A DNA stretch of 64,000 bases from Ptiloglossa arizonensis. Lineage: Eukaryota; Arthropoda; Insecta; Hymenoptera; Colletidae. The stretch spans positions 4,750,811 through 4,814,810 of the forward strand of contig NC_135058.1 in NCBI RefSeq assembly GCF_051014685.1, given 5' to 3'. Of this stretch, positions 12,131 to 24,868 are shown piece by piece. The translations under genes and the position numbers were made by a program. Numbering within the stretch: position 1 is the stretch's first letter; the number at the start of each line of letters is the position of its first letter. Under the pieces are notes generated by a model, which searched no databases, was not told the DNA's origin, and saw only the letters and a program-made list of their open reading frames with translations.

Positions 12131-12314
12131 GTATCGTGGGAATTTATTTCGTTAGTGCTGGTGGTTATAAAATAAGGGTGAATAAAGTTTTAAGATATAC
12201 GTGTATCGAATGAAAAACAATGACTGTCCGTGACTATTTTTAACTACTCTTGACTGCTCTAAATACTCTTCTATCCCACCTTATAGTTTCACAAGCACTC
12301 ATTCTCTTTCATTT

Positions 12315-12444
12315 TCAGGTTGTTTGGAAAGTCATTTCATTTTCTTTAGTGGAAATAAAACACGATTGTTTTAGAACGTATAAACATTTTATTCAATGAT
12401 ATATTCTCCATTTTGGAAAACGAAACGACTTCCCGAACAACCAA
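12315..12444 (+). mobile_element. Tc1/mariner-type MITE
   Basis: The left end aggttgtttggaaagtcatt and right end gacttcccgaacaaccaa are inverted; TA follows the right end at 12445. The interior (cgtataaacattttattcaa, atattctccattttgg) matches the other copies in this window. Confidence 0.78.
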
Positions 12445-12574
12445 TAATTCTTAATCGGCGCTATCTCGATCGCTCTTCTTTCAAACTTCGCTCGCTCGTC
12501 TATTCCAAACACAGTCGATTCCTTTCGTTCTCACACGTTACCACGATATTTTCAAAAGACGTTACAATTGTTTC

Positions 12575-12980
12575 TATTTCATAGATATAATCAATTTCAC
12601 AAGTTTCGCTTTTTTCTCGATCATCGATTTCCCCGTGATACACACAAGGAACGTCTCGATATACTGGAATCTTTAGTTCTAACGTTAACGTATTAAATTT
12701 GGACACGGGTGTCGTACCGCTCGGAATTAATTTCCCTTGAAAAAGCAGTGATACGTAACATTTAAGATCACGAAGGATAAACAAGATTTATTCATTCTTT
12801 TCTGAACTTTAGATATATGTTCGTGCAGTAATGTGTTTCAACGTAACGTTTTTACGTAAAAATTATATTTGATAATTCTCCGTCGTGTGGTATCTTTCAA
12901 AACGGTCTCCAACGTACAGTCCTGTACGTCCTTTTCGACTACACGTACCGCAAAAATAATTAGTTTGTTATCTTCCGCCC
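12575..12980. repeat. Inverted copy of 4711-5122
   Basis: This is the reverse complement of 4711-5122 with only scattered substitutions. Together with the MITE at 12981-13230 it forms the second arm of a roughly 660-bp inverted duplication whose arms are about 7.5 kb apart. Confidence 0.85.
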
Positions 12981-13230
12981 TTAACCCTTCTCCCACTCGA
13001 GGGGCGATCCTCGAACGCCACTCAATTCGATCCACTTTCTCCAATTCGGAAAACCATCGTTATTTGAAATTTAAATTAAAATTAAATTACTCCTTTCTCG
13101 TAAGATGTAAACATATGTGTACGAAACGTTGAAATGAGAATGCTCCGTTTTAAATCGATTACACGATTCGAAGGATTTCATCGAGGTGTTAGTTTCTGGT
13201 AGCGGAAAAGCTTCGAGCTCAAAGGGTTGA
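12981..13230. mobile_element. piggyBac-type MITE (inverted duplicate of 4462 copy)
   Basis: TTAACCCTTCTCCCACTCGA opens the element and ctcgaagc-type sequence followed by caaagggttga closes it (read on the plus strand as cttcgagctcaaagggttga). The right TTAA is mutated to TTGA. It is near-identical to the reverse complement of 4462-4710. Confidence 0.8.
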
Positions 13231-13835
13231 TCTTTCCGTTCGAACATACGAGCAATCTTTACTTTCTACATCCTCGTAGTGCCGCAATATATGCAGTTCT
13301 CCGTCTCTAACAGGAGCATCGTATAGTTCGTGAACAGATTCTTTGGACATTCGGGTTCGTTCGGAGAAAGTGTAAACTGGTACGTAGTCGAATAAAGTGT
13401 GGTGGCGCTACCTACGCTTGCCACCAGAGGGAAACTCACCACCAACCGTTTCCCGCAAGTTCCCGTTCCTGCTCCGATCGGTATATATACGATTCCTTAC
13501 CGATCTTCCAATGTCCCGGCATATAAGGCACTGCTAGGATGCTTTACCGACGAGTCCACTAGCAGGCCCGGGATGAAACGCTGACCCCACTACCTATTCC
13601 TCTCTCTCTCACATACATTTCAAACATAGTGCCGCCAAAAAAGTATAAGATTAGTACGGTTCCTTGCTGTGGTGGGTGAGTGCAGACGTACGACCGTAAA
13701 GGGTTAATATCGCATCGGGTCTGGCGTTGTGCGTAGCGAGCGAACGAGATACGTCACGAGCATGCGCGCGTGTATCGCTCGCGCGGTGACGCACTACGCG
13801 GACTCGTGTTCGAAAAAGGTAGCCAAGAGTGAGTG

Positions 13836-14059
<224 letters not shown>

Positions 14060-17000
14060 AGTTAGAAGCGCGTTTCTATCAGCGAGAGCGAGAAGAAGAA
14101 CTCGGCGTCGGCGGCGGTGGCGGCGGCGGCGGGCGACCAACGGGGTTGGACAGTGACGAGCGGGTAGGTAGGACCCACAAAATAAACTGAAACCACCCCC
14201 CTTTCCTGCCCATCCCTTGGACTCTCATTCTAGCCGCGTCACCTCCACCTCCGTTGCCGCCTCACCTCTGCCACCTCCAGCTATTCCTCCAGCCCGTCCC
14301 ATTCCCGAGCTCCGCACGGCTCCCTCCTCGCCATCCCATCGCGTCGCCCTTCCTCGGCCACCTCCGCGGGTACCTAGCTCGGCCAAATAAATTACACCGC
14401 CTCGTGACGCGAAAAAATCCAACGAGTCGCTAGAGTGAACGAGCGCTGCCCGCCCGAACGACGAAGACGAGCCGTGCAACCAACGAAGAAGAGAGACGCC
14501 GAGAGGAGCAGCATGCGGATGCCGAGGATGAGGATGAGGAGTCCGCCGCGGTGGAGAGAGGGACCGCGGGGGGTATACAACCCGGCGTACGAGAGAGGGA
14601 CGGACCGAGGGAGGGAAGGAGGGTTGGGAGGGAGGGAGGAGTGACGCTGGATGGGAAGAAGAGAGGCTCGGCTCGGGCGTTGGTGGAGATGGGAAAAGCG
14701 AGAGGCCAGAAAGGGGAAGCGAGCGAGATGGAATGGATAAAGGCCAGCACGCGGGGTGGAAATAAAGAGAGAACGAAAAAAGTGGAAGAGGTCGGGGGTG
14801 GAGGTGGGTGCCGCGGTCCGCTTTAATTGGTTCGACGTGGTCAGATGAAAAATTCAACCACCCCCATCCCTCCCTCCCTCTCACCCTCCTACGGTTCCTC
14901 TTTCTACCTCCACCTCCTACTCTTACTACCACCACCGCGATAGCTTCCCATCGTCGTCGTACCGGCTGGATTCCCGACCAAACGAATCTACGCGTCTACG
15001 TGCGGCCACCGCGCCGCTTCGGCCGTGGGGGCCTCCGCAGCCAGCTTCGACGCACAAAGTGTCGAGGTACGCGTCTTTCGAGCCCGTTTTTACCAACGAT
15101 AGTGGCTCGTTAACGGTTCCACGGACCGTGAATCGGTCCCGTTGCACGACCAACTTCCAAAAACGCGTTCGTTAAGCGGACTCGGTGATACGAGCGTTGC
15201 TACGGTTCCCGACGCGACGAGACCAACTTCGATCCCGATTCAGTCGATAAAAATGTCTCGCGCGTACTAACCCGAACCGATTCGCTGAAAATACGCTTCC
15301 CGTTGTATAGTATCTGCCAAGAACCTTGGAGAAAGTTTCCAAGCTGAGACGGTTTACCTCGTAACGAGGAATCCCGCTCGAGATGCAAATTGGGAATAAA
15401 ACGCAACGAATACGGTTTGCTCTCCTAGACTGTGTAGCTCGATGTTTGAACGGGTTGGCGTGCACCCCGAGAACTCTTTCGATAGTTTTCTGTTTGGTAT
15501 TTCGCGTGAAAAATCGTTCGATTCTTTCAACGATCGAGGATACGCGAACAATGTCTGGAATTGAATATCGGTCCATGGAAGGCCAAGTTCTTTGCTCGTA
15601 GAAAAATACGAAGACACTTTGCACGGTAATTATCGTACGGTGTCCAACGATACCGATATCTCAACGATAGAAAATACTACGGAGACTGTATTTTTGTCGC
15701 GGTGTACACCGCGGCTCGAACTTTCGAGCACTCTTCGATCTTTACGTGGAAACGAAGTTTTTTCGTACACGCGTACTCGTTTCGTTGGAAATTTTACTTT
15801 CTCTCTCTCGTATCGAAAGAGCTTGGTCACGATGTTCGACGAACGTTCCACGAAAAGTTCGATCGCTTGGTTATTACGATGATTTCGATAGCGTTTTTTA
15901 AACGAACGATTGCAATTTTTCACCATCGACCAGAGATTCGTCACGGAGAATATTCGGTTCTCCGAGGAAGTTCGCCGGGAGAGGTTGCCAAGAATCGACG
16001 ATTAATGTACAGGGTGTTTTGTTTCGATACGACGCTATCGAAAAGGATGTTCCCACGAATGTTGTTTGCTACGACGACAAAATTATTTATACCGTACCGA
16101 ACGATTCTTCCAAGAACACATTTTCGATACATCGGTTCTCCGGGAGGTATTTCATTCTATCGACGTAAAACGGATACCAACAACGCGCAAGAACATGATT
16201 TTCGATGAAACGTTTGCACGAAAATAGGTTTCTTCGTTTCGAACGACAGTTGCGCACAACTTGACGGGGAAGGATCGATTTCTGACTACGAATAATGTCA
16301 AAAATGGCTCGTCGAAGCTCCGTTGAATTTCAATCGACCATCGAAGACGAATCGAACGTATCGGCAGACATTTTTTCCTAACGCGCAACGTTAAACTAAT
16401 GGAACGGTTAACTGCGACGCGCGTAGCCATTAACTCGTTCGTTACCAAGATCTTACACGCACCGATAAATCGACGTTAACGCGGACTATATTCTAATAAG
16501 CTAAATCCTAATACGGTGTCGTTGATCTGCGACGGGCGTGTACAACCGGTACGGTACAACTTTATTACCCCGATTACTTCCGGTTAATGGACCGGTTCGA
16601 ATAGTGTTCCTCTTGGACCGATTAAGAGAGACCCTGAAACCGATTATTCGAACTTTCCTCGTTATAAATTCCTGAACTCTTCTCGATCCTGGTGCGTCTA
16701 TTGGGTCTTTCTCGACCCATCGTTTCTCCATAATCGAACCTATTGCAACAAACGCGATTGGACACTTCTGTATTTCTTTGTGCCTCTAGCTGTATTACAA
16801 AATTAAACACACTGGTTGAAAAATATCGTATCTCTCCCAATTTGTTTTCCAAAGAAACAGTAAGACTTATCAGCCAGTTTAGAAAATACAAATTCGAAAA
16901 AAAAAAAAAAAAAAACGGTTTAGAGCTTTCGTCGCGCGCGCTGCGTACACCGTTCTCTTTGAACGCCTACAACTTGGTTAATTGTACAAACTCGAGGTAA

Positions 17001-17589
17001 TCCTTTTGCAAGGAAATTTTCGAAGGTGTATACTTTAGAAAATGTAAGGGGCAAAAATCAAATTTTCAAAGTCGAATTACCGAGACACTTCCCTTAACCG
17101 TGCATCGAAATACTCGATGACTCGTGCGCGTATGGTGGTTCGCGCGAATCGAATCGCGCGCGAAACAAACTCGTCGACGTTCCGTGTCGATTATTTCGAT
17201 CTCTTCTTGGACGAATAACGACGAGCTTTAATTTCCCCGTAAAAGCGTCGCTCGACAACGCGTTAAGAAACAGACGATATTTCGTGGTCGCGATCGATGA
17301 CGACGTAGCGTAAAATCGATCGACGAAAACGCGCCGTGAAACCCCCCTTTTGACATGAGAAGCCCCGATAAACTGGCCGGGATAATGACGGTCGTGTATC
17401 GGACGACCGACCTTAACTCGCCCCATCCCCCGTTTTCGACCACAGGCATTTCGAGCGGGGACCACGACGCGGCCTCGTCAATGAGATCACCAGGGGCGGT
17501 CCCTCGCACGCGACCGGAAAGTCACGAAATTTCGGGGGCCCCACGGATACGTTACTTTTCGATCGAAAACCGCGCGCCTCCTCGCTTGT

Positions 17590-19880
17590 GTGTGAAATAT
17601 CACGCGACTCCTGGAATTTTAACCGATAACCGTGTACGTACGTTCCCTATGTTTCTCACGAAAATCAGGTGTTACTTGAATTAGGCGTGAAAACCACGCG
17701 TCCTGTGTGTTTCGTCGGAAACCATTTTAGTTGATAACTGTGCGTTCCCTACGTTTCTCGTGAAAACCGCGCGTTCCTTGTGTTTCGTCCGAAAACCATT
17801 TTAGTTGATAATCGTACGTCCCCTACGTTTCTCGTGAAAACCACGCGTTCCTTGAATTTCTCATGAAAACCAAGCGTTCCTTGTGTTTCGTCCGAGAAAC
17901 ATCTTAACCGATAACCACATGCTCCCTACATTTCTCCTAAAAGCCACGCGTCCCCGGAATTTCACCTAAAAACCACGCGTCCCTTGTATTTTACCCAAAA
18001 ACCACGCCTTCTTCGAATCGTACCCGAAAACTACACGCCACTTACATTTCCCTCGAAAACCACTCGCCTCGTGAATTTCATCGGAAAACCACACGCCTCC
18101 TGAATTCCATCAGAGAACCACCCGTCTCCTGTATTTCACCCGAAAACCACACGTTACCAAAATTTCACCCGAAAACCACGTGCCTCCTGAATCTCACCTG
18201 AAAACCACACCCTACCTTTCTCCCGAATTCCATCAAAGAACCACGCGTCTTCTGTATTTCACCCGAAAACCACACGTTACTAAAAATTTCACCCGAGAAC
18301 CACGCGTCCCTAGAATTTCGCCGAAAATCCAAGTGCCCCCTGAATTTCACCTGAAAACCACACGCCACCTACGTATCTCCCGACAACCACACGTCTCCCG
18401 AATTTCACCTGAAAACCACACCCTAACGTTTCTCCCGAAAACCACACGCCTCCTGAATTCCAACAGAGAACCACGCGTCTCCTGTATTTCACCCGAAAAC
18501 TACAGGTTACCAAAATTTCACCTGAAAACCACACCCTAACGTTTCTCCCGAAAACCACACGCCTCCTGAATTCCAACAGAGAACCACGCGTCTCCTGTAT
18601 TTCACCGTAAAACCACAGGTAACCTAAATTTCACCCGAGAACCCCACGCGTCCCTTGAATTTCGCCTGAAAACCACACGCCATCTACGCATCTCCCGAAA
18701 ACCACTCGTCCCCTGAATTTCACCTGAAAACCACACGTTACCTACGTTTCCTCGGAAAACACGCACCTCCTGAATTCCATCATAGAACCCACGTGCTACC
18801 GAAATTTTTCCCGAGAACCACGTGCCTCCTGAATTTCACCTGAAAACCACACGCCACCTACGTATCTCCCGAAAACCACTCGTCCCCTGAATTTCACCTG
18901 AAAACCACACCCTAACGTTTCTCCCGAAAACCACACGCCTCCTGAATTCCAACAGAGAACCACGCGTCTCCTGTATTTCACCCGAAAACCACAGGTAACC
19001 TAAATTTCACCCGAGAACCCCACGCGTCTCTTGAATTTCGCCTGAAAACCACACGCCACCTACGCATCTGCCGAAAACCACTCGTCCCCTGAATTTCACC
19101 TGAAAACCACACGTTACCTACGTTTCCTCGGAAAACACGCACCTCCTGAATTCCATCATAGAACCCACGTGCTACCGAAATTTCTCCCAAGAACCACGTG
19201 CCCCCTGAATTTCACCTGAAAACCACACGCCACCTACGCATCTCCCGAAAACCACTCGTCCCCTGAATTTCACCTGAAAACCACACGTTACCTACGTTTC
19301 CTCGGAAAACACGCACCTCCTGAATTCCATCATAGAACCCACGTGCTACCGAAATTTCTCCCAAGAACCACGTGCCCCCTGAATTTCACCTGAAAACCAC
19401 ACGCCACCTACGTATCACCCGACAACCACTCGTCTCCCGAATTTCACCTGAAAACCACACCCTAACGTTTCTCCCGAAAACCACACGCCTCCTGAATTCC
19501 ATCGGAGAACCACGCGTCTCCTGTATTTCACCGTAAAACCACAGGTAACCTAAATTTCACCCGAGAACCCCACGCGTCCCTTGAATTTCGCCTGAAAACC
19601 ACACGCCACCTACGCATCTGCCGAAAACCACTCGTCCCCTGAATTTCACCTGAAAACCACACCCAAACGTTTCTCCCGAATCCCATCGTCGAACCACGTG
19701 CCACCGAAATTTCGCCCGAGAACCACGTGCCTCCTGAATCTCACCTGAAAACCACACCCCAACGTTTCTCCCGAATTCCATCCGAGAACCAGAGAACCAC
19801 GCGTCTCCTGTATTTCACCCGAGAACCACACGTTACCGAAATTTCACCCGAGAACCCCACGCGTCCCTTTTATTTTTCTC
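17590..19880. repeat. 2.3-kb minisatellite, about 29-30-bp unit with higher-order repeats
   Basis: Units such as tgaatttcacctgaaaaccac plus acgcctcc recur for 2.3 kb with 10-30 percent divergence. The left third is more decayed and shows triple-unit blocks. A longer block containing ccacacgttacctacgtttc and ctcggaaaacacgcacc returns at 18731, 19107 and 19281 (spacings 376 and 174), showing higher-order amplification. It is non-coding. Confidence 0.95.
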
Positions 19881-20998
19881 CGAAAAAACCCAAGGGCCCC
19901 ACGCCCGAGCCTCGTCCGAGAAACGCCCCCCGTTTCCACGAATCTTTCGTATCTCGGTTCCACCGATCGTTTCTCGACGATAATTAATTTCTCTTTAACG
20001 CGGACGCGATCCTCGTACGATAACACAATGGCGCGCGTTTCGAGCGAGTAACGAAGTCGCATTAACCGACCGGTTCCGCCTCGTCTCGCGGCGGCGGTGG
20101 CGGTGGAGGCGGTGGAGGCGGTGGCGAACAAAATTCAAGAGATTCCACGCTCCGTCGAGGAAATCGCGCTCTCGCGAGACCGGGACTCCGCTCGCGTATT
20201 CGAGTTTCTCTTTATCCCCGTGCTCCCCCTCCCCCCGTTTCCGTCACCCCTCTACCATCGTTCCTCTCCCCCGTAACGTCCCGCCTCCGTGCCCCGCCAT
20301 AGGGCGCGAGAAGCATTATTACGGACGCGTCAAACTGTAAAACGGATCGGGAATTTTATTCTCGGATCCCGGAGAGCCCGGGCGTGAAAGACAGTGTGTC
20401 ACGGAGGTGGTTACAGCGGTTAGACAGGCACGGGGCTAACGTAACCTAACCCCGCTTCCGTGATATCTCGAGCGTGTGCGCGCGGGTATTTCCATCTTTC
20501 GTCGTGCCGGTAACAGGGCGCACCGCTGCTCCTTTGATTAATGCCTTCCTGCGGGGCCCGAAGACGAGAGGGGAGGAGGTGGAAGAGGAGAAGGAGAAGG
20601 AGGAGAAGAAGGAGGAGAAGGTGGAGAACAGGAGGAGGGGGGAACCGAGGTAGAAACGACGGAGAACTACGGACTAAATCCTCTCAGGGGGTGGGAGCGG
20701 AGAACCGTGAAGGAAAGAGGGACTGAATAGCAGTTCCAAGAGCCAAGCGTGGACACGCGAGAACTCATTTCCGGTTATACCCTTCTCTCTTCGTTCCCCT
20801 CGGCACCGTGTCACCGTCCGCCCGTGCTAATACACGAAGCCGACCGCCAGCGCTCGCCCGCGCGCGCCCCAGCCCGCCCCAGCCCGAGAAACGTTACCCA
20901 CGAGAGGGAACACACTTAAGCTCCGCTCATAGACTGTTGTGAATTACACGCGACCATCCGTGACGCGCTGTCTGCGCGCGTGTGTTTCCCTCGGTAGC

Positions 20999-21052
20999 GC
21001 TCGCTCGCTCGCTCGCTCGCTCGCTCGTTCGTTCGCTCGTTCGTTCGTTCGC
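20999..21052. repeat. (GCTC/GTTC)n microsatellite
   Basis: Pure four-base repeats of gctc grade into gttc, next to CpG-rich sequence. Confidence 0.95.
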
Positions 21053-23380
21053 GCGCACACACGCTCCGACCGGGCAGCTAGCTGAATCTGAAATCTTGTG
21101 GAACACGTAGAACCGCGGTTAGAGACCAGAGGACCGGAGTGGCCGTATCGATTGCGAGTAGGGACTCCGTTCCGTGGTAATTTCGGGGAAATGTTTCGAT
21201 TAATGGGGCGTTAATCGACGAACAGGAAGTCGGGGCTCGATGTTTGCCAACCGCGAATAAAAGGGAGCGCGCAATATGCCCCTCGGTTTAAGTGCACCGC
21301 GCGCAATTATTCCACGAATCGTCGAGAATACGGTAATGTTGTTTGCGCAAGGGTCTATCCTATTCATCGCTCGGCCCTAAATATTTCCGTTGTTTACGAT
21401 CGTGCGGGAAACGCGTCACCACGCGCGGAGAGTTTCCTCCGGAAGGGCCGTGCAACGATGCTAATAGTTTTGATCTTTTTATCGAGATCCTTTTCGGGAT
21501 TTTAACCTGCCGGGCAGTTTTACAAAACGGAGCGGTTTCAGCGTGGTGGCGTATAAAAAAGTGTTCTCGTGAGCGGTGACCGAGCGACCTTCTGCGCGAG
21601 AACTTTCGTATATAGTACTTTCAAATTGTTTTTCTTTTTTGTAAAGTTCGGATTATAATATCCAGTTTATTACAATACGCAGGGATCTCGCGTATCTGGT
21701 AGTACAGTTATTGTATATATAAGAATGTAAAGTTCGTAGAAATGCAGTATACAGTGATACGTCTTGATGTGAACGACGACAGTGTTATGTGGCCTTTGTG
21801 ACTTTGAACTTGGAACTCGACTAAAAAGAAAAGCCAAAAATGGAAAACATCTGGCACCCTTAAGATCATTGTTGCATTCACTCCAAAATTCTTTTTTTTT
21901 TATTTTCAAATTAAAGATCGATATCAGGAGTTTCCGTATCGACTTTGAGAGTAGGTTCAAGAAGAGCCTTCCGTGCCCGGTTTTGCGCGATCAATCGTGT
22001 CATCGGTAGTATACGTAAAATAACAACACTCGTCCCGAAAAAATATTCGCGACTTGTCAACAACGATGAACGTCGAAGGTAACGATATTTTCATTTTCCA
22101 AATTTCAGTACAGTCCCGTATGTGGCCAGTGCGACTAAAAATTCCGTTACGAAACCCAAGTTCACTCTAAGACACTCGTCGATCCGATTTTCCATTTTTC
22201 CGATCGGTATCTGCTCCGATTGGACCCCGAATCCTCCATTGGTCCAATTCGGAGCTCCCTACGAGGCCGAGAAGTTGCGGTGTACTCGAAAACAAAATGG
22301 AAGAACGTTCTCGAGCGAAAGCGTAGAATGCAGCAACCAGCGAGTCGGGTTCCGCGAACGTTCGTGTAATTCTTCGGGTATTCTTCGACGGAAGTTCCAC
22401 CGGCGTGAGAAGTCGACGCGCGAAACTTTTCAATTTATTCTTTTCTTCCCGGCTGGATACGCGTAACACGCCGCAACACCATCGATACGGAGCGGATACC
22501 GTACCGTACGAGGTCGAACGACTTAACGCGGTTAATGGGTGCTCGAGCGACGAAACGAGATCCAAGCTGGATTTTAATAAAATTGTTCGCGCGCGTTGAA
22601 GTTCGCGCCGCGCGGCTGGATGCGAACGCGGCCGGTGAAGCGGCCCAAGGTACAGCCATACGGTGTACAAGCGGAATTCTGAGCAGGAAACTAGGTACGT
22701 TAATTTCGAACACCAGAGCCCTAGGTATGTGACGCGGTATGAATGCAAGAGATATGTGAATTACACTCCATTGTCTCGAGGACACCGCTCAAATCGTAGC
22801 TGCGGTGCGCGCGCGCGCGCGCGCGCGCACGGACAAAGGTCTCAGCTCGGTAGCCCAACTACGCTAAGTTTAGATCCGCTTGGAACTTTTCTCGCGCGGC
22901 AGAACGCGCACGGAAATACCTACTAATACAGATAGCTGCTTTATTAACTACGCGCAGGGCAAAATGTTTCGCGCCCCGGCTCGACCCGAACTTTCCAAGC
23001 GTAACGGGAATTCGGCCGAGAAAGGGTCTCGTACAAATTTTGATTCGAATTTTTCACACGACCAACCGGTTAATTAAATAACATTCAAACTTTTCTCATC
23101 CCGACGATGGAACTGCGAACTATGCGAAACCGGACACGGTCGCTCGCGCGTGTTCGAGTCACCAATTTCGCAATTAGACGGGCCCAGTTGTCCTCTCGCG
23201 TATGGCTGTTGTCGGTTATTAGAAATAGGGACAGCTATTTTTTCGTGGTTTTTCACGGGTTTCGTGGTACCTCGGGACCCGTACCGTGGAGAATTTTTTC
23301 TCGACGAGAGTCTCGCGACGTTTCGATTGAACGCGAACCGGGAGACTGTTGGTAATTTCGAAGATTATTTTTGCGAGGTG

Positions 23381-24232
23381 AGTGTACTTCATTTTTGCAA
23401 ATTTCTTCGATATGTACACCGATGAATATCAGAATAACGGAATACAGCGTTGAGAAATTTTTATCAGAGATATTTATAAGAAGATTTCCATCGGTGGAAG
23501 GGTGTACGAATTTTTGATTTCGGATCGGTAACGAGTTCGAGGAGAAAACATCGAACGCAACGAAAAAACGTTACGTCGAGTGTCGTTTAAATTGGAAATC
23601 GTTTATTAAGTGTACAAAATGCTGTCCGTTTACCCTCAGACGTTCATCGAATCTTTATTCGACGAGTGTACTTAATTTTTGCAAATTTCTTCGATATGTA
23701 CACCGATGAATATCAGAATAACGGAATACAGTGTTGAGAAATTTTTATCAGAGATATTTATAAGAAGATTTCCATCGGTGGAAGGGTGTACGAATTTTTG
23801 ATTTCGGATCGGTAACGAGTTCGAGGAGAAAACATCGAACGCAACGAAAAAACGTTACGTCGAGTGTCGTTTAAATTGGAAATCGTTTATTAAGTGTACA
23901 AAATGCTGTCCGTTTACCCTCAGACGTTCATCGAATCTTTATTCGACGAGTGTACTTAATTTTTGCAAATTTCTTCGATATGTACACCGATGAATATCAG
24001 AATAACAGAATACAGCGTTGAGAAATTTTTATCAGACATATTTATAAGAAGATTTCCATCGGTGGAAGGGTGTACGAATTTTTGATTTCGGATCGGTAAC
24101 AAGTTCGAGGAGAAAACATCGAACGCAACGAAAAAACGTTACGTCGAGTGTCGTTTAAATTGGAAATCGTTTATTAAGTGTACAAAATGCTGTCCGTTTA
24201 CCGTCAGACGTTCACCGAATCTTTATTCGATA
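23381..24232. repeat. Three tandem copies of a 284-bp unit
   Basis: Copies start with agtgtact near 23381, 23665 and 23949 and are nearly identical (isolated changes such as aacggaat to aacagaat). Each has the words gatatgtacaccgatgaata, ggtggaagggtgtacgaat and aaaatgctgtccgtttacc. The array ends abruptly at the sequence ttcgatatcggg. No open frame spans a unit. Low divergence shows recent amplification. Confidence 0.95.
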
Positions 24233-24868
24233 TCGGGTCAGGCATCCATCAGTGTCTGTTCAGTTACAGAAGTATCTACTTACCGAGTAACGTCCCGGTT
24301 AACTACGTTCCGGTAAACCTCTGTAATTGTACCAAATGGAAAAAGATATTTCGGTTGAATGTTATCGCGCACGGAGAAATCTGTCCGAAAATGCAAAGAT
24401 CGATGTACCGTTAAATATAAAAAAATCGAATCGAACCCTACCGTCCAGGATTGATGTCCCGTCTGTCTGGTATAAAAATACCTGCTGAATCGTAAAAACT
24501 ATAAAAACGTTTCGTCGCTATCTCCGATAGGTTGGAAGGTATATCTCGTGACACCTTGAACGAGGGCTGCCGAAAATAGTTCAGAAGGGACAATTAAGGG
24601 TACGCGTACTCTTCTCTAGTGAACGAATCGATCCTGTTAGTATTCTTTCTCTAATCGTTACGTTCAATATTAACCTTTACCGGAATGAATTATTTTTCTC
24701 CAAGCAACGTTCACTCACGACATCTGACAATCGTTGGACGATGTTGTACCACTGATAAATTTAATTACGAATTCACGATCTTACCGCGATAAGGTCACGG
24801 TATTATTCCTTCTATAATTCATTTATTCCCGATTCCTTCGATCGATAATTACTTCTACGTTACGACGT

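Noticed and set aside
14225..14935. 236-codon minus-strand frame
   Set aside because: It is Ser/Pro/Arg-rich low complexity from a purine-rich block; no recognisable domain or splice context.
17590..19880. Regularly spaced repeats that could suggest a CRISPR array
   Set aside because: The spacers are themselves repeats, the core diverges between units, and the context is an animal intron.
22167..22748. 193-codon minus-strand frame
   Set aside because: No recognisable motif; CpG-rich unique intron sequence in which random long frames are common.
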